This document shows positions 41,547-50,392 of a stretch of 50,392 nt of DNA, one piece after another (within the stretch, counting starts at the first letter, position 1; every line of letters starts with the position of its first letter). The notes under the pieces are model-generated. The model was not told where the DNA came from. It saw only the letters and a program-made list of their open reading frames with translations, and made no database searches. The DNA is from Ardenticatenaceae bacterium (GTDB lineage Bacteria; Chloroflexota; Anaerolineae; Ardenticatenales; Ardenticatenaceae): the NCBI GenBank assembly GCA_026989095.1, contig JALSKA010000202.1, positions 1 to 50,392 on the forward strand, read 5' to 3'. The position numbers were made by a program, and so were the translations under genes.

Positions 41547-42586
41547 TCGAGGAACGCCCCTTCACCCCACAGGCGGCGACGCACGCGCCCACCTTCCCGA
41601 CCCTGCGCCCCCGCCGGCTGCGCCGCACCCCCGCCCTGCGGCGCATGGTGCGCGAGACCACCCTCTCGCCCGCCGACTTCATCTTCCCCCTCTTCGTCAC
41701 CCACGGCCACGGGGTGCGGCGGGAGATCCCCTCCATGCCCGGCCAATACCAGCTCTCCGTGGACCAACTGCCCGCCGAGGCCGAAACCGTGGCCCGCCTG
41801 GGCATCCCGGCCGTGATCCTCTTCGGCATTCCCCGCGTCAAGGACGCCATCGGCAGCGAGAACTTCGCCGAGGACGGCATCGTCCAGCAGGCCGTGCGCG
41901 CCCTCAAGGCCGCGGTGCCCGAGCTGGTGGTCATCACCGACGTCTGCATGTGCGAGTACACCGACCACGGCCACTGTGGCATCGTGCGGGAGGCCCCCGG
42001 CGGGGCCTTCGAGATCGACAACGACGCCACGTTGGAGATCCTGGGGCGGGTGGCCGTCTCCCACGCCGAGGCCGGCGCCGACATCGTGGCCCCCAGCGGC
42101 ATGATGGACGGCATGGTGGCCGCCATCCGCCAGGCTCTCGACGCCGCCGGCCACCACCAGGTGGCCATTCTCTCCTACGCGGCCAAGTACGCCTCGGCCT
42201 TCTACGGCCCCTTCCGCGACGCGGCCCAGTCCCCACCCCAGTTCGGCGACCGCCGGAGCCACCAGATGGACCCCGCCAACGCCCGCGAGGCCCTGCGCGA
42301 GGTGGCCCTCGACGTGGCCGAGGGGGCCGACATGGTCATGGTCAAGCCGGCGTTGGCCTACTTGGACATCATCCGGGCCGTGCGCGAGCGCTTCGACCTG
42401 CCCGTGGCGGCCTACAACGTGAGCGGCGAGTACGCCATGGTCAAGGCCGCCGCCCGCAACGGCTGGATCGACGGCCGAGGGGTCACCCTCGAGCTCCTCA
42501 CCGCCATCAAGCGGGCCGGCGCCGATCTCATCCTCACCTACTTCGCCAAGGAGGTTGCCCAATGGCTCCAAAGCAACGAGTCCTAA
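41543..42586 (+). CDS. hemB: Delta-aminolevulinic acid dehydratase (porphobilinogen synthase)
   Basis: HemB condenses two 5-aminolevulinate molecules to porphobilinogen. The product is 347 aa. The zinc-binding cysteine set [14 protein letters not shown] (C135, C137, C145) marks a Zn-dependent enzyme rather than the Mg-only type. The two active-site lysines are in [17 protein letters not shown] (K215) and [10 protein letters not shown] (K268). A ~25-residue extra N-terminus precedes the usual [18 protein letters not shown] start. The ATG at 41543 has AAAGGAG upstream and overlaps the stop of the radical SAM gene. Its end overlaps the hemQ start by 25 nt. Confidence 0.97.
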   Translation: MIEERPFTPQAATHAPTFPTLRPRRLRRTPALRRMVRETTLSPADFIFPLFVTHGHGVRREIPSMPGQYQLSVDQLPAEAETVARLGIPAVILFGIPRVKDAIGSENFAEDGIVQQAVRALKAAVPELVVITDVCMCEYTDHGHCGIVREAPGGAFEIDNDATLEILGRVAVSHAEAGADIVAPSGMMDGMVAAIRQALDAAGHHQVAILSYAAKYASAFYGPFRDAAQSPPQFGDRRSHQMDPANAREALREVALDVAEGADMVMVKPALAYLDIIRAVRERFDLPVAAYNVSGEYAMVKAAARNGWIDGRGVTLELLTAIKRAGADLILTYFAKEVAQWLQSNES

Positions 42587-43251
42587 GCCACTTCGCCTTC
42601 TTCACCTTCACCGACGCCTACTGGGCGCTCCCGCCGGAGGAGCGCCGCCACGTGGGCGGCCGCCTCCTCGACGGGCTGCGCCGAGGCAGGGCCCACGTGG
42701 AGCTCTACCAGCTCTTCCCCGCCCGCGGGGACGCCGACCTGCTCATCTGGTCCTCCACGGTGGCCGAGGACCCCTGCGCGGCGGCCACCTTCTTCCACCA
42801 GTACGCCCAAGCCACCACGCCGGCGCGCGCCTTCCTGCGCCCCACGCTGACGTTCTGGGGGTTCACCAAGCCCTCCATCTACACGCGCAGCGAGCGCAGC
42901 CCCCAGGAATTGGACCCCTTCGCCCAGGAGCGCAAGGCCTACCTGATCGTCTACCCCTTCGTCAAGACGGCCGACTGGTACCTGATGAGCCGGGACGCCC
43001 GCCAGGGCATGATGAACGAACACATCCGCATCGGCCGGCAGTACCCGGAGATCACCCAGCTCCTGCTCTACTCCTTCGGCCTCCAGGACCAGGAGTTCAT
43101 CGTGGTCTACGAGACCGATGACCTGGCCCACTTCTCCGACCTGGTGATGGAGCTGCGCAGCAGCGAGGCCCGCCGCTTCACCGAGCGGGACACGCCCATC
43201 TTCACGGCCGTCCACCGACCGGCCGAGGAGACGTTGGAGGTGTTCGCGTGA
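42562..43251 (+). CDS. hemQ: Coproheme decarboxylase HemQ/ChdC (chlorite-dismutase family)
   Basis: ChdC converts Fe-coproporphyrin III to haem b with hydrogen peroxide, the last step of the coproporphyrin-dependent branch. The product is 229 aa, the usual size. The family fold is indicated by [19 protein letters not shown], a Tyr in [13 protein letters not shown] (Y131, the likely radical Tyr) and the proximal haem ligand His in [11 protein letters not shown] (H154). The distal Arg of true chlorite dismutases is not obvious, in line with ChdC. ATG 42562 has GGAGG 6-7 nt upstream. It overlaps hemB by 25 nt and hemE by 4 nt. Confidence 0.9.
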   Translation: MAPKQRVLSHFAFFTFTDAYWALPPEERRHVGGRLLDGLRRGRAHVELYQLFPARGDADLLIWSSTVAEDPCAAATFFHQYAQATTPARAFLRPTLTFWGFTKPSIYTRSERSPQELDPFAQERKAYLIVYPFVKTADWYLMSRDARQGMMNEHIRIGRQYPEITQLLLYSFGLQDQEFIVVYETDDLAHFSDLVMELRSSEARRFTERDTPIFTAVHRPAEETLEVFA

Positions 43252-44276
43252 CCCCGTTTCGCTTCCTGAGGGCCTGTCGGCGGGAGCCGGTGGACCGCAC
43301 GCCCGTCTGGTTCATGCGCCAGGCCGGCCGGTTCCTGCCCGAGTACCGCGCCCTGCGGGAACGCTACCCCATCATGGAGCTCATCAAGACGCCGGAGCTG
43401 GCCGTGGAAGTGACCCTCCAGCCCCTGCGCCGCTTCGAGGTGGACGCGGCCATCATCTTCGCCGACATCCTGCCGGTGTTGGAGAGCATGGGCCTCGAGG
43501 TGGCCTTCGTGCGCGGGGAGGGGCCGGCCATTCGCGAGCCCGTGCGCACGCCCGGCGACGTGGAGCGGCTGCGCGTGCCCGCGCCGGAGGAGATCGCCCC
43601 CTTCACGCTGGAGGCCATCCGCCTGGCCCGGCGGGAGCTGGAGGGGCGGGTGCCCCTGATCGGCTTCGCCGGCGCCCCCTTCACCCTGGCCAGCTACGCC
43701 GTCGAGGGGGGAGCGTCCCGCCACTACCTGCACACCAAGGGGCTCATGTACGGCGAGCCCAAGGCCTGGCACGACCTCATGGACAAGCTGAGCGCCACCG
43801 TGGCCGCCTACCTCCAGGCCCAAGCGCGGGCCGGCGCCCAGGCCCTCCAGCTCTTCGACAGTTGGGCCGGCGCCCTCAGCCCCGCGGACTACGAGCGCTT
43901 CGTGCTGCCCTACAGCCGCCGCGTGTTGGAGGCGGCCCGTGCCACGGCCGTGCCGGTGATCCACTTCACCACCGGCACGGCCGGCATGTTGCCCCACGTG
44001 GCCGCGGCCGGCGGAGACGTCATCGGCGTGGACTGGCGCATCGCCCTGGACGAGGCGTGGGCGCGCGTCGGCCACGACCGGGCCATTCAGGGCAACTTGG
44101 ACCCCGCCGTCCTCCTGGCCCCCTGGCCCGAGCTGCGCCGGCAGGCCGGCGAGATTCTGCGCCGCGCCGGCGGCCGGCCCGGCCACATCTTCAACCTGGG
44201 GCACGGTGTCCTGCCCCAGACGCCCGTCGAGAACGTGCAACGCCTGGTTGACTTCGTCCACGGAGCGGAACCATGA
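43248..44276 (+). CDS. hemE: Uroporphyrinogen decarboxylase
   Basis: HemE decarboxylates the four acetate side chains of uroporphyrinogen III to give coproporphyrinogen III. The product is 342 aa, typical. The N-terminal signature PVWFMRQAGRFLPEYR carries the substrate-binding arginines (R24, R28). FADILPVLESMG contains the key Asp, and GFAGAPFTLASYAVEG, FDSWAGALSP and NLGHGVLPQTP complete the family pattern. The start is a GTG overlapping the hemQ stop (GTGA). It is followed with a 4-nt overlap by the ferrochelatase gene. Confidence 0.97.
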   Translation: MTPFRFLRACRREPVDRTPVWFMRQAGRFLPEYRALRERYPIMELIKTPELAVEVTLQPLRRFEVDAAIIFADILPVLESMGLEVAFVRGEGPAIREPVRTPGDVERLRVPAPEEIAPFTLEAIRLARRELEGRVPLIGFAGAPFTLASYAVEGGASRHYLHTKGLMYGEPKAWHDLMDKLSATVAAYLQAQARAGAQALQLFDSWAGALSPADYERFVLPYSRRVLEAARATAVPVIHFTTGTAGMLPHVAAAGGDVIGVDWRIALDEAWARVGHDRAIQGNLDPAVLLAPWPELRRQAGEILRRAGGRPGHIFNLGHGVLPQTPVENVQRLVDFVHGAEP

Positions 44277-45229
44277 ACGACCAACCGGAGATCGCCGTGC
44301 TGGTGATGGCCTACGGCGGCCCCCTCTCCCTCGACGACGTGGAACCCTACCTGCTCGACGTGCGGGGCGGCCGCCACACGCCCAAGGAGCTGGTCGAAGA
44401 AGTGCGCCACCGCTACGCCCTCATCGGCGGGCGCTCCCCCCTGCTCGACATCACGCGGGCCCAAGCCCAAGCCCTGGAAGCGGCCCTCAACGCCGGCGGC
44501 GGCCCCCGCTTCCGCGCCTACGTGGGCATGCGCCACTGGCACCCCTACATCCGCGAGGCCGTGGCCCGCATCGCCGACGACGGCATCCGGCGGGCCGTGG
44601 CCATCGCCATGGCCCCCCAATACTCCCGCATGAGCATCGGCGCCTACATCAAACAGGTCGAGGAAGCCCGCCGCGAGCTGGCCCCCGACCTGCAGGTGGC
44701 CTACGTGCAGCAGTGGGGGAACCACCCCCTCTTCGTCCGGGCCGTCGTCGAGAAGGTGCAAGAGGCCCTGGCCCGCTTCCCCGAGGACGTGCGCGACGAC
44801 GTGATCCTCCTCTTCACGGCCCACAGCCTGCCGGCCGCCATCGTCGCCCAGGGCGACCCCTACGAGGCCCAGCTCGTGGAGTCGGCCCGCCTGGTGGCCG
44901 AGGGCGCCGGCGTGCCGGCCGAACGGTGGCGCTTCTGCTACCAGAGCGCCGGCGCCACCAACGACAAGTGGCTGGGGCCCGACATCTGCGACGTGATCGT
45001 CGAGCTGGGCCGCGCCGGCGCGGCCCACGTGCTGGTGGTGCCGGTGGGCTTCGTGGCCGACCACGTGGAAGTGCTCTACGACATCGACATCGAGGCCCGC
45101 CAGGTGGCCGAGCAACACGGCGTGCGCCTCGAGCGCACCGCGTCGCTCAACGCCTCGCCCACCTTCATCGCCGCCCTGGCCGACCTGGTGCGTCGGCAGG
45201 CGGCCGAACTCGAGGAGGTGGCGGGGTGA
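44273..45229 (+). CDS. hemH: Ferrochelatase (coproporphyrin-type, CpfC)
   Basis: HemH inserts Fe2+ into the porphyrin ring. The product is 318 aa. The metal-binding His is in LFTAHSLP (H184) and the conserved Glu in VADHVEVLYDID (E266). AYGGP, YVGMRHWHPYI and PQYSRMSIGAY are typical. Because hemQ and a HemY-type oxidase are in the same operon, the likely substrate is coproporphyrin III rather than protoporphyrin IX. The start overlaps hemE by 4 nt and the end overlaps hemY by 4 nt. No 2Fe-2S cysteine cluster is visible at the C-terminus. Confidence 0.95.
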   Translation: MNDQPEIAVLVMAYGGPLSLDDVEPYLLDVRGGRHTPKELVEEVRHRYALIGGRSPLLDITRAQAQALEAALNAGGGPRFRAYVGMRHWHPYIREAVARIADDGIRRAVAIAMAPQYSRMSIGAYIKQVEEARRELAPDLQVAYVQQWGNHPLFVRAVVEKVQEALARFPEDVRDDVILLFTAHSLPAAIVAQGDPYEAQLVESARLVAEGAGVPAERWRFCYQSAGATNDKWLGPDICDVIVELGRAGAAHVLVVPVGFVADHVEVLYDIDIEARQVAEQHGVRLERTASLNASPTFIAALADLVRRQAAELEEVAG

Positions 45230-46641
45230 ACGTGGTCATCGTCGGCGGGGGCATCACGGGCCTGGCCGCGGCCCACGCCCTCGTCGCGCGCGCCGGCGAC
45301 CGCCCCGCACAGGTGACGCTGGTGGAGGCCGCGCCCCGCTGGGGCGGCACCGTCCACACCCTCCGCGTGGACGGCTTCCTGGTCGAGGCCGGCCCCGACG
45401 CCTTCCTGGTCCACCGGCCCGAAGCCCTGGCCCTCTGCCGTGACCTGGGCCTGGGCGACCGCGTCGTGGGCGTGCGCCCCGAGCACCGCCGCGCCTACCT
45501 GGTGCGCCGCGGGCGCCTGGTGCCCCTGCCCGAGGGCCTCGCCCTGGCCGTGCCCACCCGCCTCTGGCCCCTGGTGACCACGCCCCTCCTCTCCTGGCGC
45601 GGCAAGGCCCGCGTGGCCCTCGACCTCCTCATCCCGCGCCGCCGCGCCAACGGCGACGAGAGCGTGGCCCACTTCGTCCGCCGGCGCCTGGGGGACGAGG
45701 CCCTCCGGTGGCTGGCCGGCCCCCTCATGGCCGGCATCCACGCCGCCGACCCGGAACGCCTCAGCCTCCTGGCCACCTTCCCCCACCTGGCCGAGCTGGA
45801 GCGCCGGCACGGCAGCCTGATCAGGGGCGCGCTGGCCTCGCGCCGGCCGGCCGGTGCCCGCCGGCGTGGGCCGGAACGCTCCCCCTTCGCCACGCTCCTC
45901 GGCGGCCTGGGCGAGCTGATCGACGCCCTGGTGGCCCGCCTGGAGGCCGCGCCGGCGTGCCGCCTGCTCCTGGGCCGGCCTGCCCAAGCCATCCTCCGGG
46001 AACCAGCCGGCTACCGGGTGGTGCTCGACGGCGGGGAGAGCCTGCCGGCCGACGCCGTCATCGCGGCCACCCCGGCCCACGTGACCGCCCGCCTCGTGGC
46101 CGACATGGCCCCCGAGCTGGCCCGCGCCCTGGAGCACATCCGCTACACCTCGTCGGCCGTGGTCTCGCTGGCCTTCCGCCGCGACGAGCTGCCCCCCCTG
46201 CCGGCCGGCTCGGGCTTTCTCGTGCCCCGGGACGAGGGGCTCACCCTCACGGGCTGCACCTGGAGCTCCAACAAGTTCCCCGGCCGCGCGCCCGAGGGCT
46301 TCGTCCTCTGGCGGGCCTTCGCCGGCGGCGACGGCCGCCCGCCCCTGCCCGGCGACGACGGCCGCCTCGTCGAACTGCTCGTGGCCGAGCTGGGCGCCCT
46401 GCTGGGCCTCCGGGCGACGCCCCACCTGGCCCTCGTCCACCGCTGGAGCCGGGCACGCCCCCTCTACGACGTGGGCCACCTCGACCTGGTGGCGCGGATC
46501 GAGGCCCTCTGCCCGCCTGGCCTCCTCGTGGCCGGGAGCGCCTACCGGGGAGGCGGCCTGCCGGCCTGCATCCGCGCGGGCACAGAGGCGGCCGGGCGCG
46601 CGCTGGCCTCGGCCCGCCGCTCCCAGGAGGTGGCGCCATGA
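45226..46641 (+). CDS. hemY: Coproporphyrinogen III / protoporphyrinogen oxidase, HemY-type (CgoX)
   Basis: This FAD-dependent oxidase (471 aa) of the HemY family oxidises coproporphyrinogen III to coproporphyrin III in organisms with HemQ. The N-terminal dinucleotide-binding motif [17 protein letters not shown] is followed by the E-x-xRWGG segment ([12 protein letters not shown]), [29 protein letters not shown] and a C-terminal flavin-closing motif [19 protein letters not shown] start overlapping the hemH stop, with GAGGAGGTG upstream. It is expected to associate with the membrane, but no transmembrane segment is visible. Confidence 0.93.
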   Translation: MNVVIVGGGITGLAAAHALVARAGDRPAQVTLVEAAPRWGGTVHTLRVDGFLVEAGPDAFLVHRPEALALCRDLGLGDRVVGVRPEHRRAYLVRRGRLVPLPEGLALAVPTRLWPLVTTPLLSWRGKARVALDLLIPRRRANGDESVAHFVRRRLGDEALRWLAGPLMAGIHAADPERLSLLATFPHLAELERRHGSLIRGALASRRPAGARRRGPERSPFATLLGGLGELIDALVARLEAAPACRLLLGRPAQAILREPAGYRVVLDGGESLPADAVIAATPAHVTARLVADMAPELARALEHIRYTSSAVVSLAFRRDELPPLPAGSGFLVPRDEGLTLTGCTWSSNKFPGRAPEGFVLWRAFAGGDGRPPLPGDDGRLVELLVAELGALLGLRATPHLALVHRWSRARPLYDVGHLDLVARIEALCPPGLLVAGSAYRGGGLPACIRAGTEAAGRALASARRSQEVAP

Positions 46642-47495
46642 GGCCCCTGGCGGGCAAGCGGGTGGTGGTCACCCGCGCCCGCGACCAGGCCCGCGAGCTG
46701 GCGGAGCGCCTGCGCGCCGAGGGGGCCGAGCCGGTGCTCCTGCCCACCATCGAGCTCGTGCCGCCGGCCGACGGCTACGCGGCCCTCGACGCGGCCCTCA
46801 GGGCGCTGGACACCTTCGACTGGATCATCTTCACCAGCGTGAACGGCGTGGCCCACACCTGTGCCCGCCTGGAGGCGCTGGGCCGCCACCCCCGCGCCCT
46901 CAACCGGCTGCGGGTGGCGGCCATCGGCCCGGCCACGGCGCGGGCCCTGCGGGAGCGGGGCGTGCGCGTGGACGTGGTGCCCCCCACCTACGTGGCCGAG
47001 GCCATCCTGGAGGTGCTTCCCCTGGAGCCCGGCGCGGGCATCCTGCTGCCCCGGGCCGACATCGCCCGCCCGGCGCTGCGCGAGGGGCTGCGGGCGGCCG
47101 GAGCCCGCGTGGTGGAGGTGGCCGCGTACCGCACCGTGCCGGCCCGGCCCGACCCCGGGGCGCTGGCCCGCCTGGAGGCCGGCGTGGACGCCATCACCTT
47201 CACCTCCGGCAGCACCGTGCGCCACTTCGTGACCCTGCTCGGCGCCGAGCGGGCGCGCCGGCTGGCCCGTGGTGCCGTAGTGGCGGCCATCGGGCCCATC
47301 ACGGCCCGCGTGGCCCGCGAAATGGGCCTGCCCCCCGACGTCGTGGCCCGGGAGCACACCGTGCCCGGCCTGATCGCCGCCCTCTGCGCCCACGTCCGGG
47401 GGCGAGCTTCCCGCCCCGGGGACCCAGCCCACAGCGCCCCGCGCGCCACGGCGGAGCCATCGGACAAAAGGAGACACAAGGGGGAGGAGGAATGA
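46638..47495 (+). CDS. hemD: Uroporphyrinogen-III synthase
   Basis: HemD closes and inverts ring D of hydroxymethylbilane to give uroporphyrinogen III. The product is 285 aa including a ~35-residue charged tail that is not conserved. Two alternating alpha/beta lobes are apparent: [33 protein letters not shown] starts the first, and [41 protein letters not shown] and [15 protein letters not shown] mark the known family positions. Sequence conservation in this family is low, but the paired motifs and operon place are decisive. It overlaps hemY and hemL by 4 nt each. Confidence 0.93.
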   Translation: MRPLAGKRVVVTRARDQARELAERLRAEGAEPVLLPTIELVPPADGYAALDAALRALDTFDWIIFTSVNGVAHTCARLEALGRHPRALNRLRVAAIGPATARALRERGVRVDVVPPTYVAEAILEVLPLEPGAGILLPRADIARPALREGLRAAGARVVEVAAYRTVPARPDPGALARLEAGVDAITFTSGSTVRHFVTLLGAERARRLARGAVVAAIGPITARVAREMGLPPDVVAREHTVPGLIAALCAHVRGRASRPGDPAHSAPRATAEPSDKRRHKGEEE

Positions 47496-48781
47496 TGCCA
47501 CCCACATCGCGATCACGTGCGGCCTTCGACCGCGCCCGTCGGGTGCTCCCCGGCGGCGTCAACTCGCCCGTGCGGGCCTTCAAGGCCGTCGGGGGCGTGC
47601 CCCGCTTCATCGCCCGGGGCCAGGGCCCCCACGTCTGGGACGTGGACGGCAACCGGTACGTGGACTACGTCCTCTCGTGGGGCCCCCTCATCGTCGGCCA
47701 CGCCCACCCGGAGGTTGTCCGCGCCATCTGCGAGCAGGCCGGCCTGGGCACCAGCTACGGCGCGCCCACGGAGGCGGAGACCGCCCTGGCCGAGCTCATC
47801 GCCGACATGGTGCCCTCCGTCGAGGTGGTGCGCCTGGTGAACAGCGGCACCGAGGCCACCATGAGCGCCCTGCGCCTGGCCAGGGCCTTCACCAACCGGC
47901 CCAAGATCGTGAAGATGGAGGGCCACTACCACGGCCACGCCGACCACCTGCTCGTCTCCGCCGGCAGCGGGGTGGCCACCTTCGGCCTGCCCAACAGCCC
48001 GGGCGTGTTGCCCGCCGTGGCCCAGGAGACCATCGTCATCCCCTTCAACGACCTCGAGGCGGCCGAGGCCCTCTTCGAGCGCGTGGGCGACCAGGTGGCC
48101 GCCGTCATCCTGGAGCCGGTGGCCGGCAACATGGGCGTGGTGCCCCCCCAGCCGGGCTACCTGGAGGGCCTGCGGGAGCTCACCCGCGCCCACGGCGCCC
48201 TGCTCATCTTCGACGAGGTGATGACCGGCTTCCGCGTTCACCTGGGAGGGGCCCAAGCCCTCTACGGCGTGGAGCCCGACCTGACCACGCTGGGCAAGGT
48301 GATCGGCGGCGGCCTGCCCGTGGGCGCCTACGGCGGCCGGCGGGAGATCATGGAGCTGGTGGCGCCCGAGGGGCCCGTCTACCAGGCCGGCACCCTGAGC
48401 GGCAACCCCCTGGCCGTGCGGGCCGGGCTTGTCACGCTCGAGCTGATCCGACAGCCCGGCGCCTTCGAGGCCATGGTCCGCCGCGCCGAGCGCCTCGCCC
48501 AGGGCATGGTGCGCATCGCGCGGGAGGCCGGCCTGCCCGCCACCGGCCACCAGGTGGGCACCATGTTCAGCCTCTTCTTCGCCGAGGGGCCCATCACCAC
48601 CTACGCTGACGCCAAGGGCAGCGACACAGACCTCTACGCCCGCTTCTTCCACGCCATGTTGGAGGCAGGCGTCTACCTGGCCCCCAGCCAATTCGAGGCC
48701 GCCTTCCTCTCCACGGCCCACACCGACGAGATCATCGACTTCACCCTGGAGGCCACAGCACAGGCCGTGAACCGCCTGTAG
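47492..48781 (+). CDS. hemL: Glutamate-1-semialdehyde 2,1-aminomutase
   Basis: HemL is the PLP enzyme that turns glutamate-1-semialdehyde into 5-aminolevulinate, so it works right after HemA although it is the last gene of the operon. The product is 429 aa. Signatures are [12 protein letters not shown] at the N-terminus, [31 protein letters not shown] and the PLP lysine in [10 protein letters not shown] (K269). Start ATG 47492 overlaps the hemD stop; a second ATG at 47495 is equally possible (GGAGGAGG upstream). The stop TAG lies inside a palindromic repeat that probably ends the transcript. Confidence 0.97.
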   Translation: MMPPTSRSRAAFDRARRVLPGGVNSPVRAFKAVGGVPRFIARGQGPHVWDVDGNRYVDYVLSWGPLIVGHAHPEVVRAICEQAGLGTSYGAPTEAETALAELIADMVPSVEVVRLVNSGTEATMSALRLARAFTNRPKIVKMEGHYHGHADHLLVSAGSGVATFGLPNSPGVLPAVAQETIVIPFNDLEAAEALFERVGDQVAAVILEPVAGNMGVVPPQPGYLEGLRELTRAHGALLIFDEVMTGFRVHLGGAQALYGVEPDLTTLGKVIGGGLPVGAYGGRREIMELVAPEGPVYQAGTLSGNPLAVRAGLVTLELIRQPGAFEAMVRRAERLAQGMVRIAREAGLPATGHQVGTMFSLFFAEGPITTYADAKGSDTDLYARFFHAMLEAGVYLAPSQFEAAFLSTAHTDEIIDFTLEATAQAVNRL

Positions 48782-48839
48782 GGGCGACCGGCCGGTCGCC
48801 CCTACAGGCCGGTCGCCCCTACAGGCCGGTCGCCCCTAC
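48778..48839. repeat. Palindromic repeat with tandem half-units covering the hemL stop codon
   Basis: A perfect 28-bp palindrome (48778-48805, arms GTAGGGGCGACCGG and its complement) begins within the last codon of hemL and contains its TAG stop. Two further direct copies of a 17-nt half-unit (AGGCCGGTCGCCCCTAC) follow at 48806-48822 and 48823-48839. GTAGGGGCG-type palindromes are, from general knowledge, dispersed short repeats in Chloroflexota and some other phyla. The hairpin may end the haem transcript. There is no transposase nearby. Confidence 0.75.
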
Positions 48840-48979
48840 ATCGTCGTGTCCCCCCGCCTAGCCACGCCCTGTTCAACGCCCGCACCTATGCTATACTATG
48901 CCCAAGCCCACATTGGCGTGGGCGTGCGACCCGACAAGGACAAGGACACTTCTGCTCGACGACACCCGGAGGTGTTCCC

Positions 48980-50392
48980 GTGACCCCAACACCCGACCCC
49001 CTGGCCAGCCAGGAGGACATTCGCGACGCCCTGGAGCGCATCCGGCGCGGGGAGGAACGCGCCGGGGACCTCGACGCCCTGGTGCAGGCCGTGCGCCAGG
49101 GGCACATCTCCGTGGTCACCGGTGAGCGGGCCGTATCCTTGGGCGGCGACGCGCAGGGTGTCGTCGTGATCACAGGGGACGGCAACGTGATCACCATCGG
49201 CGGCGCCGTGGCAGAATCCATCCGCTCCAGGCTGGGCGACCAACAGCCCGACGAAGACCTCCTGCACGCCTACCTGGACTGGCTCATCCGCCAGCACAGC
49301 ACCCTGGAGCTGCGCGGCATCCGCCGCGCCGGCCACGCCCCCACCATCCCCCTGGAGCAGGTCTACGTCGCCCTGCGGGCCGAGACCACCGCCGTCACCG
49401 AGTGGACCGAGAGCCGCGACCTGCTGGAGCAGGAGTTCCGCCAGTGGCGGGAGGCCCAGGGGCTGCGCGACCTCCTCCCGGAGGAGGAACGGCGCCTCCG
49501 CTGGCGCTTCCTGGCCCGCTCCCCCCTGATGCCCGCCCTGGCCGAGCGGGACCGCCCCCACCTCTTCGCCGACCGGGAGCCCCAGGTCCTCAACCTGGCC
49601 GAGGCCGTGGCCCGTTACCGCTGGCTGGTCATCCTGGGCGACCCGGGCAGCGGCAAGACCACCCTGGCCCGCTGGCTCACCCTCCAACTGGCCCGCGCCC
49701 TGCGCGAAGGCCAACCTCGCGTGCAGGTCCCCGCCCACCAGGTGGACCCCAAGGCCGACGAAGACGCCCCGCCGGCCGACCTGGGCCCCGCCCGCCTGCC
49801 CGTGCTGCTGCGGGTGGCCGACTACGCCGAGGCTCGCCGCAAGGCTGTCGAAAAGGGCGACCCGCCCCCCTCGCTGCTGGAGTTCCTGGGCCACCAGGGC
49901 TGGCAGAAGGAGTTCCCCACCTACCCCAAAGACCACCCCCGCCGGGGGGAACGGCTCGACCCCGGGGCCCTCAACGCCCTGGTGCGGGACGCCCTCCGCC
50001 GGGGGCAGGCCGTCGTCATCCTGGACGGCCTGGACGAGATCACCGCCGCCGACGACCGGCTGGAGATCGTCCGCGCCGTGGAGCGCTTCATCCGGGAGTG
50101 GGTGACCACCCCGGCCGGCCTCTCCCCCTTCGACGCGCCCGACCGCCCCTGGCGCCTCCCCGCCGACGCGCCGGCCCAGACCGGCGGCAACCAGATCGTC
50201 GTCACCAGCCGCATCGCCGGCTACCACGCCGCCCCCTTCAGCGGCCGGCTCGCCCACGTCACCGTCCAGCCCATGGACGACGCCGCCGTGGACCGCTTCT
50301 GCGACGCCTGGAGCCTGGCCGTCCACCGCCTGACCGCCGACCCCCGGGAGAGCGAGGAGACCGTGGCCGCGCGGGCCGCGCGGGAGGCCAAA
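48980..50392 (+). CDS. NACHT-domain NTPase, 3' truncated by window edge
   Basis: The frame is open to the end of the window (471 codons). GTG 48980 has GGAGGTG 6 nt upstream. A TATACT (48892-48897) could be its -10, but no good -35 was found. Residues ~10-75 form a small N-terminal module (helices, then VSLGGDAQGVVVITGDGNVITIGG), reminiscent of short effector-associated adaptor domains in STAND proteins. A linker (YLDWLIRQHSTLELRGI...IPLEQVYVALRAE) leads to the NACHT core: GDPGSGKTT (K226), VVILDGLDEI (D349) and QIVVTSRIAGY. The C-terminal sensor repeats are outside the window. Such proteins often act in antiphage or stress signalling; that role is inferred here. Confidence 0.88.
   Translation, partial: MTPTPDPLASQEDIRDALERIRRGEERAGDLDALVQAVRQGHISVVTGERAVSLGGDAQGVVVITGDGNVITIGGAVAESIRSRLGDQQPDEDLLHAYLDWLIRQHSTLELRGIRRAGHAPTIPLEQVYVALRAETTAVTEWTESRDLLEQEFRQWREAQGLRDLLPEEERRLRWRFLARSPLMPALAERDRPHLFADREPQVLNLAEAVARYRWLVILGDPGSGKTTLARWLTLQLARALREGQPRVQVPAHQVDPKADEDAPPADLGPARLPVLLRVADYAEARRKAVEKGDPPPSLLEFLGHQGWQKEFPTYPKDHPRRGERLDPGALNALVRDALRRGQAVVILDGLDEITAADDRLEIVRAVERFIREWVTTPAGLSPFDAPDRPWRLPADAPAQTGGNQIVVTSRIAGYHAAPFSGRLAHVTVQPMDDAAVDRFCDAWSLAVHRLTADPRESEETVAARAAREAK

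Noticed and set aside
42562-43251. Chlorite dismutase proper
   Set aside because: It lies in a haem operon, has the HemQ-type His and Tyr positions, and lacks an obvious distal Arg.
45076-46479. Minus-strand 467-codon frame across hemY
   Set aside because: Antisense shadow of a motif-complete oxidase in a plus-strand operon.
48778-48839. CRISPR-like array
   Set aside because: The repeats are directly adjacent half-palindromes with no spacers and no cas genes.
1-50392. tRNA, rRNA, tmRNA or SRP RNA genes
   Set aside because: No cloverleaf, conserved rRNA segment or SRP RNA motif was recognised in the gaps, which are short and accounted for above. A covariance-model scan was not possible.

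Overview
The window is G+C-rich bacterial DNA, densely coded and mostly arranged in tight operons. Several features point to Chloroflexota (Anaerolineae/Caldilineae/Ardenticatenia-like). These are two DUF2298 ('Chlor_Arch_YYY') membrane proteins, an Agl23-type membrane protein fused to an NHL propeller, and secreted proteins with long Thr-Pro linkers. No rRNA or tRNA gene was seen, so a finer placement is not possible.

Layout. (1) 1-5.7 kb: the 3' end of a Thr-Pro-rich secreted protein, a GT39-like membrane glycosyltransferase, pgeF, a one-TM protein of unknown function and a LysM lipoprotein. (2) 5.7-8.7 kb, minus strand: acyl-CoA dehydrogenase-etfB-etfA, behind a near-consensus promoter with an operator-like palindrome. 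(3) 9.0-24.1 kb, plus strand: a zinc-ribbon gene, then a run of very large membrane proteins (GT39-DUF2298 fusion, stand-alone DUF2298, GT39-like, Agl23-NHL), a flippase-like protein, UppP and a phosphate-binding-like lipoprotein. This looks like assembly and export of polyprenyl-linked surface glycan. (4) 24.1-33 kb, plus strand: ftsY-htpG-prfB (with an intact programmed +1 frameshift)-trmD-tenA-HAS-barrel-like protein, then two secreted or anchored proteins (a polysaccharide deacetylase and an unknown). These two share a cysteine-framed beta domain with the first gene of the window. (5) 37.7-33.0 kb, minus strand: a two-gene signalling NTPase cassette (AAA/STAND ATPase, then a degenerate STAND-NACHT-TPR-cyclic-nucleotide-binding protein) followed by folK. 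(6) 38.2-48.8 kb, plus strand: a ten-gene haem operon, hemA-hemC-radical SAM-hemB-hemQ(chdC)-hemE-hemH-hemY-hemD-hemL, in which every junction overlaps. It ends in a palindromic repeat covering the hemL stop codon. (7) 49.0 kb to the end: the 5' part of another NACHT NTPase.

How the genes work together. The haem operon encodes the route from glutamyl-tRNA to haem through the coproporphyrin-dependent branch. It also carries a radical SAM protein that could provide an oxygen-independent last step. The electron-transfer-flavoprotein operon fits fatty-acid or branched-chain acyl-CoA oxidation. The glycan block pairs several GT-C enzymes with a flippase-like protein and the enzyme that recycles undecaprenyl pyrophosphate. 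The best candidate for an undescribed system is the STAND ATPase / NACHT-TPR-CNB pair at 33.5-37.7 kb, which has its own promoter. Functions are assigned from motifs and family knowledge only; no database search was run.
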